From NCBI RefSeq assembly GCF_904848585.1, contig NZ_CAJHCR010000009.1:186001-250000 (forward strand): a stretch of 64,000 nt of DNA, in the 5' to 3' direction. The DNA comes from Paraburkholderia kirstenboschensis (lineage in GTDB: Bacteria; Pseudomonadota; Gammaproteobacteria; Burkholderiales; Burkholderiaceae). This document shows, one piece after another, positions 17,992 through 27,760 of the stretch. Made by a program: the position numbers and the translations under genes. The notes under the pieces were generated by a model. The model saw nothing but the letters and a program-made list of their open reading frames with translations. It was not told the DNA's origin and ran no database searches. Position 1 is the first letter of the stretch. The number at the start of each line of letters is the position of its first letter.

Positions 17992-19119
17992 TTATTTCCC
18001 TGAAAACGAGCCGCGTTGCAGCGTTACCATTCGCGGCAGTTCGATCGTGAAGACCGTGCCGTCCGCTTCGTCCGACTTGACGCTGACACCGCCGCCGTGC
18101 ATCCGCGCGATTTCCTGCACGATATGCAAACCGAGCCCGAGGCCCTCGCGCGAGCGGGAGCCGCTGTTATTCGGGCCGAAGGCCTTGAACAGATGCGGGA
18201 AAACGTCGGGCGGAATGACGCCGCGGTTGGCCACCTGCAGGCGGACGCAGTCGGCGGCTTCGCCGTCCACCTCGACGCTGACGTCACCGCCCTCCGCGCC
18301 ATGGTGCAGCGCGTTGCTCACGAGATTCGACACGGCCTGCCAGACGAGATCCGTGTCCCACGCGCCCGCCGTATTGCCGCGGCTCGTGAAGACGATACGC
18401 TTGCCGTTCTCACGCGAAACGAATTCGTCGATTACCGATCTGCATAGCGTCGCGAGCTCGATCGAGCGCGGCTGCAACGGCAGGCGTCCGCCTTGCAGAC
18501 GCGCGAGGTTGAGCAACTGCTCGACCATGCGCGCCATGCGCAGGGAACTGTTTTTCACGCGCGCGGCAACCGTTGCCGATTGCTGGTCGGCGGCGGTGCG
18601 CATCAGATATTCCGCAGACGCGAGCACAGCCCCGAGCGGCGTGCGCAGATCGTGGCTAAGCACCGCCATCAACATCTCGTTCGCTTCGAGCATCTGACGT
18701 GTGGTCACGAGTTGCGCGGCGAGCTGGCGCTTCTGCTGTTCGAGCTGAACGAACACGTCCACCTTCGATTGCAGAATGCGCGGGTCGAACGGCTTGTAGA
18801 GGAAATCCACCGCACCTGCTTCATAGCCGCGAAACGTGCGCGACGCGTCATGCGCGGTTGCGGTCAAAAAGATAATCGGCACATGCGACGTGCGAGGGCT
18901 GCCGCGCATCAGCGCCGCCAGTTCGAAACCGTTCATGCCGGGCATGTTGACGTCGAGAATCGCGAGCGCGACTTCGTGCTTGAGCAGCAGATCGAGCGCG
19001 GCGGTGCCCGAATCGGCTACGAGCACAGCGACATCGGGCCGTGTCAGCAAAGCTTTGAGCGCGGTGATGTTGTGAGCGATGTCGTCGACAATCAGAATGT
19101 TCACGGGTGGGTTCGACAT
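17992..19119 (-). CDS. REC-histidine kinase (response regulator fused to HisKA-HATPase)
   Basis: The 375-residue cytosolic protein has a receiver domain (NILIVDDIAHN, phosphoacceptor D56 in AILDVNMPG, K109 in LYKPFD) followed by HisKA (LSHDLRTPLG, H156) and an HATPase domain (GLGLGLHIVQEIARMHGG). There are no membrane segments. It is the last kinase in a module with CheB, CheR and a large hybrid kinase, and probably accepts phosphate from or passes it to them. It begins nine bases downstream of the cheB-like stop. Confidence 0.9.
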   Translation of the reverse strand: MSNPPVNILIVDDIAHNITALKALLTRPDVAVLVADSGTAALDLLLKHEVALAILDVNMPGMNGFELAALMRGSPRTSHVPIIFLTATAHDASRTFRGYEAGAVDFLYKPFDPRILQSKVDVFVQLEQQKRQLAAQLVTTRQMLEANEMLMAVLSHDLRTPLGAVLASAEYLMRTAADQQSATVAARVKNSSLRMARMVEQLLNLARLQGGRLPLQPRSIELATLCRSVIDEFVSRENGKRIVFTSRGNTAGAWDTDLVWQAVSNLVSNALHHGAEGGDVSVEVDGEAADCVRLQVANRGVIPPDVFPHLFKAFGPNNSGSRSREGLGLGLHIVQEIARMHGGGVSVKSDEADGTVFTIELPRMVTLQRGSFSGK

Positions 19120-19128
19120 GGCATCGGG

Positions 19129-19758
19129 TCAGAGAGAGGCCGGCAAAGCTGCAAGCTGCCGGGCCATTGTTTCGGGAGAGAAGATGTAATCGGCCGCACC
19201 GCGCTCAATTGCGGTACGCGGCATTTCCGGCGAAGTGGCGGTGTCCGGTTCCTGCACCCACGTAAGGCCGCCACACGCGCGCACTCGCTGCAAACCGCGC
19301 GCGCCGTCGTCGTTGGCGCCGGAGAGCAGCATGGCCAGCAATTGCTCGCGATATACGGCCGCCGCGGACTCGAACAACACGTCGATGGAAGGCCGGGAGA
19401 AGCGCACTGCTGCATCCGTTGAAAGTGCAACGGTCCGGTCCACTTCCACGAGCATGTGATAGCCGGGCGGCGCGACATGCACGCGGCCCGGCATGATCTG
19501 CTCGCCCGCGTCGGGCTCGACTACGGGAAGGAGGCAGCGATGCGCCAATGCGTGCACGAGATAGCTCGGCGGATCGGGCGGCAGATGCATGACGACCATC
19601 ACGGCGGGCGCAAAGCTCGCTGGCAGCGCGGCAAGCAGCAGGTTGAGAACTTCCATGCCGCCTGCCGAGCCGCCAATCACGACGAGCTCGCAGGCGCGCC
19701 CGTTTCGCGCGCCCCGCGGAGCGTCGGCGGCTGGCTGGATCGTTGTGCGTGGGATCAC
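19129..19758 (-). CDS. CheB-type methylesterase domain protein (no receiver domain)
   Basis: The 209-residue protein contains only the CheB catalytic domain. The triad positions are visible: S31 in GGSAGG, H58 in VMHLPP and D151 in SGANDDGA. Classical CheB has an N-terminal receiver; this one does not, so it cannot be phosphorylated itself. It lies seven bases after a CheR-type methyltransferase gene. No methyl-accepting protein or CheA is in the cluster, which suggests a non-flagellar sensory module in which these enzymes act on, or together with, the hybrid kinase. Confidence 0.88.
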   Translation of the reverse strand: MIPRTTIQPAADAPRGARNGRACELVVIGGSAGGMEVLNLLLAALPASFAPAVMVVMHLPPDPPSYLVHALAHRCLLPVVEPDAGEQIMPGRVHVAPPGYHMLVEVDRTVALSTDAAVRFSRPSIDVLFESAAAVYREQLLAMLLSGANDDGARGLQRVRACGGLTWVQEPDTATSPEMPRTAIERGAADYIFSPETMARQLAALPASL

Positions 19759-19765
19759 GGTGGTT

Positions 19766-20611
19766 TCAGCGTTTCTGGTAAATACGCTCGCCCGGACGGA
19801 ATTCGTCGAAGGCTTCGTAATGGCGGGAAAAACGCAGCGTTTCCTTGCTGCCGAGGCCGAGAAAACCGCGCCGTACCAGCGCGTTCTCGAACAGCCCCAA
19901 CGCGCGGTCCTGCAAACCGCGATCGAAATAGATCAGCACGTTGCGGCACGACACGAGATGCGCTTCGAGAAAGACCTCGTCAGTCGAGAGGCTATGGTCG
20001 GCGAACACCACGCGGCCTTTGAGCGAACCCGCAAAGCGCGCACCGTTATAGGCCGCGTGATAGTAGTCCGACAGCGAGCGCTTGCCGCCCGCCGCGAGGT
20101 AATTCTGTGTGAAGCCCTGAATGCGATCCAGCGCGTAGATCCCGGCTTCGGCGCGCGCGAGCGCGTCCGGGCTGATATCGGTCGCATAGAACAGCGTGCG
20201 CTCGGTCAAGCCCTCTTCGTCGAAGAGGATTTTCAGCGACCACAGTTCCTCGCCGGTGCTGCAGCCTGCCACCCACACCTTGATGGACGGATACGTGCGA
20301 AGACGAGGCAACACATGCTCGCGCAGCGCCAGAAAATACGCAGGATCGCGAAACATATCGCTGACCTGCACGGTGAGGTACTGGAACAACCGCGAAAACT
20401 GGTCGCCGTCGCGCATGATGCGGTCCTGCAATTGCGACAGCGTGCTCAGGCCGAATTCGTCCAGTGCCTGAGACAGACGGCGGCGCAAAGACGACATCGC
20501 ATATTGACGGAAATCGTGCTGGTATTTGAGGTAAATAGCTTCCAGCAGCAATTTCAACTCGATGTCGAAATCGCTTATGCGTTGCCGTGCGTCGAGTTCG
20601 AACTGGCTCAT
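19766..20611 (-). CDS. CheR-type protein-glutamate methyltransferase
   Basis: The 281-residue SAM-dependent methyltransferase has an N-terminal CheR helical domain (residues about 10-70), the SAM-binding VAGCSTGEELWS, and the CRNVLIYFD motif of the catalytic fold. The C-terminus lacks the TPR extension seen in some CheR proteins. It lies between the hybrid kinase and cheB-like genes in the same orientation, 42 and 7 bases from them. Confidence 0.9.
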   Translation of the reverse strand: MSQFELDARQRISDFDIELKLLLEAIYLKYQHDFRQYAMSSLRRRLSQALDEFGLSTLSQLQDRIMRDGDQFSRLFQYLTVQVSDMFRDPAYFLALREHVLPRLRTYPSIKVWVAGCSTGEELWSLKILFDEEGLTERTLFYATDISPDALARAEAGIYALDRIQGFTQNYLAAGGKRSLSDYYHAAYNGARFAGSLKGRVVFADHSLSTDEVFLEAHLVSCRNVLIYFDRGLQDRALGLFENALVRRGFLGLGSKETLRFSRHYEAFDEFRPGERIYQKR

Positions 20612-20653
20612 TGCTTTTTCCGTGTCTGGACCGTTGTCTCAGCCTGTTGAACG

Positions 20654-23600
20654 CTAGCGTTGGCGCAGCCAGACACGGCAGAGCGCAACGAGCTTGTCCA
20701 CGTCGATCGGCTTGGAGACGTAGTCGTCGGCGCCTGCTTCGAGACAACGCAGGCGATCGTTCGCCATTGCCTTTGCCGTCAACGCGATAATCGGCAGATG
20801 CGCATAGCGCGGATTGCGCCGAATCTCGCCCATTGCGGTCAAACCGTCCATCTCAGGCATCATGATGTCCATCAGTATGAGATGCACCTCCGGGCCGTTT
20901 TCCAGCGCGTCGAGCGCTTCGCGGCCATTGCGCGCGATCTGCAATTTCGCGCCGAGCGGCTCGATCACATGCGAGAGCGCGAAGATATTGCGCACGTCGT
21001 CCTCGGCAAGCAGGATCGTGCGGCCTTCGAAGGCGTTATCGCGTTGCCGCACGGTGCGCAGCATGCGCTGCTGCTCCGGCGCGAGCGACGACTCCACGCT
21101 GTGCAGGAACAGCGTCACTTCGTCGAGCAGGCGCTCCGGCGACTTTGCACCTTTGATAATGATCGATTTCGAATAGCGCCGCAGGCGGTGTTCGTCCTCA
21201 TCGGAGAGCATGCGCCCGGTGTAGACGATCACCGGCAATGCCGCATGCCCGGCGTCCCCGGCGAGGCGTTCCAGCAGATCGTAGCCGGTGCCGTCGGGCA
21301 GCGCGAGATCGGTTACCACGCAATCGAACGAGAATTTTTCGATGTACTCCAGCGCCTCGGCCAACGTAGCGACAGCAACGATTTCGGTGTTTTCGCTTTG
21401 CAGCAGCGCGCGGATGCTTTCGCGCATGGCCGCGTCGTCTTCGATCACCAGTACGCGTTTGAGGTGCTGCTGCAAGCGCGCTTCGAGCCGGCGGATCGCG
21501 GCTTCCATTGTGGAGCGCGCGGTCGGCTTGAGCGTATAGCCGATTGCGCCGAGATGCAGCGCCTTGTCCGCGTGGTCGGTGGCAGACACGATATGAATCG
21601 GAATATGACGCGTGAGCGGATCGTTTTTCAGCCATTCGAGCACGGTGAGCCCCGAACGATCCGGCAAGCCCACGTCGAGCAGCACCGCCGCCGGACGCAT
21701 GTCGCGCACGAGAGCGAGACCGCTCGCCGCGCTGCTTGCATGCACGAAGTCGAAGTCGAGTTCATGCACGAGATCGCGAAGGATTTCGGCGAACGCAAGA
21801 TCGTCTTCCACCGCGACGATCAGACGGCCGGCACGCGTGCGGTTGTCGCGATCGTCGGCAATCGACACCATGGCCGAATCTTGGGCGCTCGCCGCCTTGC
21901 CCGCATGCACAACGCTTGCCCCGTTGTGTCGCGTTTCCGTCATCAGTCCGTTGGCCGCAGTGATGACCGTCGAGGCAGCGCCGCCCCATGACGTAGCGGA
22001 AAGCAGCGGCTCGCCCCGCGAGTCGCCGGCGGCCGCTGCGTCGCCTGCCGCCTGAGCCTGAGCCTGAGCCTGAGCCGTGGCCGTTGCCGTAGCACCCGCG
22101 GCTGTGCTTTCGCCGTCGGCCGCCAGTGCTGCACGCGCGTCGAGCGGCAACCACAGCGTGAAGACGCTGCCCTTGCCCACTTCGCTGACAACGGTAATCC
22201 GGCCGCCCATCAACCGCGCGAATTCCCGCGAAATGGACAGACCGAGTCCGCTGCCGCCGTACTGACGACTGGTGGACCCGTCAGCCTGCTGGAACGCTTC
22301 GAAAATCATCTCCAGCTTGTCGGCCGCGATGCCGATGCCGGAATCGCGCACATCGATACGCAGCATGTCGCCGTCCGCAGACGCGACCGATAGCGCAACT
22401 TCGCCGCGCTGGGTGAACTTCACCGCGTTGGACAGCAGATTGCGCAATATCTGGGTGACACGTTGGCCGTCGCCGATGAACGTATCCGGCACGCCCGGCG
22501 AGCGGTCGAACGCGAGGCTCAGGTGCTTTGCACCCGCCATCGGCTTGAACATCTCTTCGAGCGATTGCAGCGTTGCGTCGAGCGACACGGTTTCGAGCTC
22601 GACAGTCACCTGCCCCGCCTCGACCTTCGACAGATCGAGAATGTCGTTGATCAGCACCAGCAGGTCGCTATTGGATGCATGGATGGTTTCCGCATAGCGC
22701 ACCTGCTCCTCGGTCAGATTGCCGCTGCGGTTCTGTTGCAGCAGCTTGGCGAGAATCAGCGAACTGTTCAGCGGCGTGCGCAACTCGTGCGACATGTTGG
22801 CGAGGAACTCGGACTTGTAGCGGCTCGATTGCTCCAGGCGTTCGGCGTTCGCCGCAAGATCGTCCTGCGCGCGCAGCAGATCCGCTTTCTGCCGCTCGAG
22901 GCGCTGCGCATATTCCTCGAGTTGCACGTTGGTCTGTTCGAGTTCGGCCTGCTGCGCTTCGAGGCGCGTTTGCGAGTCGAGCAGCGCGCGGCCGCGCTCT
23001 TCGAGCCCTTCGTTCGAAACACGCAACTCCTCCTGCTGAACCTGAAGCTCTTCGTTCAACTGCTGCGTTTCGATCAGCGCATCTTGCAGGCGCTCGCGAT
23101 AAAGCGCTGCCTCGATGAAGTCGCCCATGCTCTCGCTGACGAGTTCGATGAACTCTTCGTCACGCGACGCGAGTGCGCGGATAAAACCCAGCTCCACGAC
23201 GCCGTTGACTTCGCCTTCGCTCCTGATCGGCATGATGATCAGGTTCTTCGGTGCAGCTTTGCCGGTTGCGGAAACCACTTGCACATAGTTGTCCGGCACG
23301 TCGCGCATCACGACCATACGGCGCGAGAGCGCGGCCTCGCCGACCAGCGTGTCGGCCTCGCCGAGATCGCGCCCGGTGGCCTGCTCGCTCTCGCGGCTGA
23401 AGCCATAAGTCGCGATGCGGCGCAACGTGCCGTGCCGCTTGTCGCGCACATAGATAGCGCCGACGGCAGCCTCCATGTACTGCGCGAGGCAGTCGAGCAT
23501 CGCGCGGCCGACGAGCTGCGGCGAGGCCTGGCCGACCACTCTCTCGGCCAGCATGCGCTGCCCCGAGCGCAACCACACCTGTTTTTCCAGCACTTCAGTC

Positions 23601-24280
23601 TGTTCGGCTTGCTGACGTATAGCTCTGTCGTAAGTCCCCGCCAGGTTGAGCAATTCGCGCCGGCCCATCCATGCAAGCAGGCTGTTCACGCCGATGCTAA
23701 AGATCAGGAACACGCTCACCAATATTGCGGTGACGCGACGCGATGCCTCGCCGCGCTCCTGACGCAGGCGCAATTCCACTTCGAGAAAGTCGCCGAACTC
23801 TTTTCGGGTCTCGTCAAATTCCATCTTGCCGCGGCCGCTCGCTACGGCACTGGTGACGTCCTGCATTCTGCGGCGCGCGTCGATCATGCTTTCGGCAAAG
23901 CGGGTCCAGCGGTCCTGAATCGCCTCAATCTGCCTGAGTTTCTCGACTTGCGGCGGATTGTCGGCAACGAGACGCTGCAGGTCTTGCATTTGCGCCTTGA
24001 ACTGCGGTCCGCCGTTTTCGTACTGCGCGAGAAAACTCTCGTCTCCGGTGATCAGAAAGCCGCGCATCGACGATTCGCGATCGACTGCAAGCCGCAACAT
24101 TTGATTGGCCTTGCCGACCACGCGCTCGGAATGCTCGGCCCAATTCGTGGTGGACACCAGATACGCGATCAGCCCGACGAACACGGCTATCGTGATCAGG
24201 CCGACAAAAAGAGGCAAGGCGATGTTGCGGCGGACAATGCCGCGAAAGTAACGTTCGTCGACAACCTGGGATGCGGTCAT
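20654..24280 (-). CDS. Membrane hybrid histidine kinase with CHASE3, GAF and three receiver domains
   Basis: The product has about 1208 residues from ATG 24280 (a TTG at 24298 is possible). The order is TM1 (20-42), a CHASE3-type periplasmic domain (WAEHSERVV...RGFLITGDESFL), TM2 (185-206), GAF (about 250-395), a Gln/Glu-rich coiled coil, HisKA with H498 in MSHELRTPL, and HATPase (GGSGLGLSISREFARLMGG). Three receivers follow, with phosphoacceptors D869, D991 and D1138. An Ala/Gln/Thr-rich linker (about 730-755) is encoded by a hexanucleotide repeat. It is first in the CheR-CheB-REC-kinase cluster. The architecture fits a multi-step phosphorelay integrating an external signal. Confidence 0.92.
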   Translation of the reverse strand: MTASQVVDERYFRGIVRRNIALPLFVGLITIAVFVGLIAYLVSTTNWAEHSERVVGKANQMLRLAVDRESSMRGFLITGDESFLAQYENGGPQFKAQMQDLQRLVADNPPQVEKLRQIEAIQDRWTRFAESMIDARRRMQDVTSAVASGRGKMEFDETRKEFGDFLEVELRLRQERGEASRRVTAILVSVFLIFSIGVNSLLAWMGRRELLNLAGTYDRAIRQQAEQTEVLEKQVWLRSGQRMLAERVVGQASPQLVGRAMLDCLAQYMEAAVGAIYVRDKRHGTLRRIATYGFSRESEQATGRDLGEADTLVGEAALSRRMVVMRDVPDNYVQVVSATGKAAPKNLIIMPIRSEGEVNGVVELGFIRALASRDEEFIELVSESMGDFIEAALYRERLQDALIETQQLNEELQVQQEELRVSNEGLEERGRALLDSQTRLEAQQAELEQTNVQLEEYAQRLERQKADLLRAQDDLAANAERLEQSSRYKSEFLANMSHELRTPLNSSLILAKLLQQNRSGNLTEEQVRYAETIHASNSDLLVLINDILDLSKVEAGQVTVELETVSLDATLQSLEEMFKPMAGAKHLSLAFDRSPGVPDTFIGDGQRVTQILRNLLSNAVKFTQRGEVALSVASADGDMLRIDVRDSGIGIAADKLEMIFEAFQQADGSTSRQYGGSGLGLSISREFARLMGGRITVVSEVGKGSVFTLWLPLDARAALAADGESTAAGATATATAQAQAQAQAAGDAAAAGDSRGEPLLSATSWGGAASTVITAANGLMTETRHNGASVVHAGKAASAQDSAMVSIADDRDNRTRAGRLIVAVEDDLAFAEILRDLVHELDFDFVHASSAASGLALVRDMRPAAVLLDVGLPDRSGLTVLEWLKNDPLTRHIPIHIVSATDHADKALHLGAIGYTLKPTARSTMEAAIRRLEARLQQHLKRVLVIEDDAAMRESIRALLQSENTEIVAVATLAEALEYIEKFSFDCVVTDLALPDGTGYDLLERLAGDAGHAALPVIVYTGRMLSDEDEHRLRRYSKSIIIKGAKSPERLLDEVTLFLHSVESSLAPEQQRMLRTVRQRDNAFEGRTILLAEDDVRNIFALSHVIEPLGAKLQIARNGREALDALENGPEVHLILMDIMMPEMDGLTAMGEIRRNPRYAHLPIIALTAKAMANDRLRCLEAGADDYVSKPIDVDKLVALCRVWLRQR
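22050..22076. repeat. Hexanucleotide tandem repeat (GCCTGA, four and a half units)
   Basis: Four exact GCCTGA units plus GCC lie in the kinase coding region and encode the Ala-Gln repeats of its linker. Because the unit is six bases, copy-number change would lengthen or shorten the linker without a frameshift. Confidence 0.85.
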
Positions 24281-24534
24281 TTTTTCTATATTCAGCAAGA
24301 CGGATCATTGCGATCCGGAATATTTTTCGGATTTTCCGCGTGGCGTTTTCGGGTTCTTACACAGCCGCATAATCATACAGGACGGGTCTTGTCTTTTGCG
24401 TGTAGCACCGCGCTCGGCCTTGCTGGGAAAGGCCGCGCAGATACGCGCAACTTTGCCGGGGCGCGCGCGGTCAATGATGCGAACAATGCAATTTCGCTTA
24501 CCCCATTCATGCCTCGACGTCCTTTCTCCTGCCG

Positions 24535-26409
24535 ATGACCGATCACGCCTTCGCCGCTTTTGCCCGTCTCCGTTTGCGTAACGCGCGGACTGCCCGGCGG
24601 GTTGCTTCGCCTGGTGCCGCGCTTGTTGCCGCGCTCGCCGCCGCGCTTGCCGCCGCGTTCATGCTGCAAGCGTCCCTCGCGGCGGCTGCCCCGGCTGCCG
24701 ATGCACCGCCGCGAGCGAGCGGTATCACGCATGTCGCAGTGCATGTCGAGCCCCCCGTGCAGGCGTCGCCGGTTGTGCCGGTGCCGCCCTCCGAGCAATA
24801 CCCCGACCTCTATCGGGACGTGCAGCTCGCTCACCTCTATCCGGACAGCAAGACCTTCGCGGACATGGTGCCGCTCGCGCCTCCGGCACAGATCGCCGCT
24901 GCGTATGAAATCGTGAAGCAGCAACCGGGCTTCAACCTGGGCGACTTCGTGAAGCACAATTTCACGCTGCCCGTTCGTACGGCGAAGAGCTATGTCTCCG
25001 ATCCCAACCAGGACGTGGTGAGTCATATCGATACGCTGTGGAATGTGCTGCGCCGTGAGCCGGATGCCACGGCGAGTCCGTGGTCCTCGCTGCTGCCGCT
25101 GCCCGATGCCTACATCGTGCCGGGCGACCGCTTCGACGAAATCTACTACTGGGACTCGTACTTCATCATGCTGGGTCTGGAAGCGAGCGGACACCATGCG
25201 TGGGTCGTCGACGATCTGAAGAACTTTGCAACGCTGATCAATCGCTACGGCCATATACCGAACGGCAATCGCACTTACTACCTGAGCCGCTCGCAACCGC
25301 CGTTCTTCGCGCAGATGGTGCGGCTTGTGGCCGAGAAAGACGGCGACGCCGTGTACGCGCAATACCTGCCGGAACTGCAACGCGAATACGCTTACTGGAT
25401 GGACGGCAGCGAGGGGCTGGCCGCCGGCCATGCAAGCCGCCATGTGGTGCGCCTCGCGGACGGCTCGCTTCTCAACCGTTACTGGGACGAACGCGCGGCG
25501 CCGCGCGACGAGTCGTATCGCGAAGACGTCGCGACCTCGCAGCAAACGCCGCAACGCAATGCGGACGATTTGTGGCGCAATCTGCGCGCAGGCGGTGAAA
25601 CGGGCTGGGATTTCAGCTCGCGCTGGTTTGCCGACGGCAAGACGCTTGCCACGGTCGACGTGACGTCGCTCGCGCCGATCGACTTGAATTGCCTGATCGT
25701 CGATCTCGAACGCGCGCTCGCGAAGGCGTACCGCGTGCGCGGCGACGTCACGCATGCGGAGAACATGTCGCAGCGCGCCGCCACGCGAGCCGACACGATT
25801 CGACGCGTGCTGTGGGACCCGCAATTGCAGGCATTCGGCGACTACGACTTCGTGCATCGCACGCTCACGCACAGGCTCACCGCGGCCACCGTTTACCCGT
25901 TGTACACGGGGGTTGCGAGCCGTCAGCAGGCGAAGGCCGTCGCCGCGACCTTGCAGCGCGAGCTGCTGCGCCCCGGCGGCCTTGCTACCACCAAGGTCGC
26001 GAGCGGTCAGCAATGGGACGCGCCAAATGGCTGGGCGCCGTTGCAATACCTCGCGGTGATCGGCCTGCGCCGTTATAGCGAACCCGCGCTCGCGCAAACC
26101 ATCGCGACGCGCTGGATCAGAACCAACGTCTCGTACTATCAGCACACAGGCAAGCTCGTCGAAAAATATGATGTGGACGCGGCGTCGCCCGGCGTGTCCG
26201 CGGGCGGCGGCGAGTATCCGTTGCAGGACGGCTTCGGCTGGACGAACGGCGTGTTGCGCTCGTTGCTCGCGCTGTATCCGCAAGCCGCGGGCACTTCACG
26301 CCCGAGCGATATTCCAGCCGGGCCGGCGGGCGTATCGGCAGCGGCAGCGTCTGCCGCCGCCGCGTCCAAAAACACGCACCGGCTACAGGGCACGCGCGTG
26401 AATCCGTAA
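24535..26409 (+). CDS. treA: Periplasmic alpha,alpha-trehalase
   Basis: The 624-residue GH37 trehalase hydrolyses trehalose to two glucose molecules. A long Arg-rich and then hydrophobic N-terminus (residues 1-55) acts as the signal peptide. Family signatures are visible: PGDRFDEIYYWDSYF (signature 1, with Asp where Gly is usual), GETGWDFSSRWF with the catalytic acid Asp, QWDAPNGWAPLQ (signature 2), EKYDV and GGGEYPLQDGFGWTNGV. A C-terminal Ala/Ser tail of 40 residues is not part of the fold. The ATG at 24535 lies 254 bases from the divergent kinase gene. Confidence 0.93.
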   Translation: MTDHAFAAFARLRLRNARTARRVASPGAALVAALAAALAAAFMLQASLAAAAPAADAPPRASGITHVAVHVEPPVQASPVVPVPPSEQYPDLYRDVQLAHLYPDSKTFADMVPLAPPAQIAAAYEIVKQQPGFNLGDFVKHNFTLPVRTAKSYVSDPNQDVVSHIDTLWNVLRREPDATASPWSSLLPLPDAYIVPGDRFDEIYYWDSYFIMLGLEASGHHAWVVDDLKNFATLINRYGHIPNGNRTYYLSRSQPPFFAQMVRLVAEKDGDAVYAQYLPELQREYAYWMDGSEGLAAGHASRHVVRLADGSLLNRYWDERAAPRDESYREDVATSQQTPQRNADDLWRNLRAGGETGWDFSSRWFADGKTLATVDVTSLAPIDLNCLIVDLERALAKAYRVRGDVTHAENMSQRAATRADTIRRVLWDPQLQAFGDYDFVHRTLTHRLTAATVYPLYTGVASRQQAKAVAATLQRELLRPGGLATTKVASGQQWDAPNGWAPLQYLAVIGLRRYSEPALAQTIATRWIRTNVSYYQHTGKLVEKYDVDAASPGVSAGGGEYPLQDGFGWTNGVLRSLLALYPQAAGTSRPSDIPAGPAGVSAAAASAAAASKNTHRLQGTRVNP

Positions 26410-26437
26410 CCGTGACGGTTGCGCAACCGCCACGGTT
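26408..26437. terminator. Bidirectional terminator hairpin
   Basis: Two 15-base arms (26408-26422 and 26423-26437) pair with a single mismatch between the converging trehalase and porin genes. The T-tract is poor, so this is a strong hairpin rather than a textbook terminator. Confidence 0.65.
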
Positions 26438-26446
26438 GCACTTCGC

Positions 26447-27343
26447 TCAGAACCGGTAGTTGATCGATACGTCCGCAACGCCATTGCCCTTGCGGTGCGT
26501 GATCGGACTATTCCCGGCGCTGCCGACGAGTTGCTGGAAAGCGCCGTCGGCGGTAGCGAACCAGTGCTTGTCGAATAGCCATACCGCACTAACGCCGAAG
26601 CCGACCGACTTGAAACCCGCGCTCGCGTGGTACTGCGAGTAGTTGGAATGGGCGGCCTGGTTCTGATTCACGCCGAACCAGCTATTCATATAGGTGGAGT
26701 CCGCGAGCGTCACGTTGGGGCCGGCAAACCAGAAGAATTTCTTGGAGCTGCCCGGCATCGGCATGTACGCGCCGAGATCGCCGATCCATCCATTTGAACC
26801 GCCGAAATAGCGGCGCACGGCTGCGCGCAGCACGAGCGGAAAGTCTCGCGACACGACGTACTCGCCCGAGAGCTTCAGACCCGGCGCCGGATTGATGTTG
26901 CCCAGACCGTTCAGTTCTTGCGGATCGTCGTGAGCGCGACGACCGAGGTCGTATACCACCGCGAGGCTTGCGCGCCAGTTCTCGCCCTGCGCGAAGTTGC
27001 CCCCGAAACCTTCGCCGCTCGACAGGAAGAACAGATCTTTATAACGCACGTCGATGCTCGGTCCCGCCATCAGGTGATACCGCTCCGAGCCTTCATAGCG
27101 CGGCTGGAAAGACGTCGCGGCGCCGACGCGCACCTGCCAGTCGGGAATATTCGGCTGCCACATCTTTTGCAGCGGAATGCCGACCGAGTATTGCCACTCG
27201 CCCAACGGCGAAGGCGTTTGCGCCGACGCGCCCCCCGGTAGCGCGGCGAAGCCGCCTATAGTGATGGCCACCCAGGAAGAAGCCGCGATGCCTGTTTGTT
27301 TATTGCGGACCTTGCCGATCCGCTTTCTACGGCTGTTCAACAC
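26447..27343 (-). CDS. MipA/OmpV family outer-membrane protein
   Basis: The 298-residue protein has a signal peptide (about 1-40, ending GGASAQ), then an even pattern of short amphipathic beta strands and a terminal aromatic residue (VSINYRF), as outer-membrane barrels have. The pattern GEWQYSVGIPLQ...PRYEGSERYH..AGPSIDVRY agrees with MipA/OmpV. I use GTG 27343 because GGAGG lies five bases upstream; the open frame extends to 27400. The role may be scaffolding of cell-wall enzymes or solute passage; neither is shown by sequence. Confidence 0.8.
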   Translation of the reverse strand: MLNSRRKRIGKVRNKQTGIAASSWVAITIGGFAALPGGASAQTPSPLGEWQYSVGIPLQKMWQPNIPDWQVRVGAATSFQPRYEGSERYHLMAGPSIDVRYKDLFFLSSGEGFGGNFAQGENWRASLAVVYDLGRRAHDDPQELNGLGNINPAPGLKLSGEYVVSRDFPLVLRAAVRRYFGGSNGWIGDLGAYMPMPGSSKKFFWFAGPNVTLADSTYMNSWFGVNQNQAAHSNYSQYHASAGFKSVGFGVSAVWLFDKHWFATADGAFQQLVGSAGNSPITHRKGNGVADVSINYRF

Positions 27344-27760
27344 CAATGCCTCCAATCTCGCGTATCGCGAAGAGGGTTTATCTTTCTCGCCCGGGCTCAC
27401 CCGCGCAGCGCAAGAGCCCGGCCGACCGCCGCGTTGCTACGCGCAGCATGTAAGTTTTTCAGCAACCGACACGCATTGCACGGCAAAACGCGCACCATTG
27501 AGAGTCTGCCGACAGCAGGAACAAGCTTCCTGCCAACGTATTCGTCATAACAGACGATGCGAAAGTTTTGCCGACGGACGTGCTAGTGCAAGATATGGGC
27601 CTACGTGGTGGAGGCACGCCTCGACCGCGTTGCAGCTGTGCAAGGCAAGCCTCTGCTGAAGGCCGCGGGCGGCGATCGTCGCTAGAAAAGCAATGGGATG
27701 AAAGCGCCGCCGCAGCGGCGGCGCTCCTACACGCGAACAACGGGCACGACGTCAGCCTTT
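27344..27760. other. Intergenic stretch between porin and msrA genes
   Basis: No convincing gene is present in these 417 bases. The left half must hold the porin promoter. The right half holds a hairpin next to the msrA stop. Confidence 0.6.
27703..27725 (-). terminator. Hairpin downstream of msrA, possible terminator
   Basis: AGCGCCGCCGC and GCGGCGGCGCT form an almost perfect 23-base palindrome 36 bases beyond the msrA stop. On the minus strand it is followed by TTTC only, so termination would be weak. Confidence 0.45.

Noticed and set aside
22463..24538. 691-residue open frame on the plus strand
   Set aside because: Antisense shadow of the hybrid kinase, with no start signal or motif.
24373..26283. 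636-residue open frame on the minus strand
   Set aside because: Antisense of the trehalase gene, whose catalytic motifs are clear.
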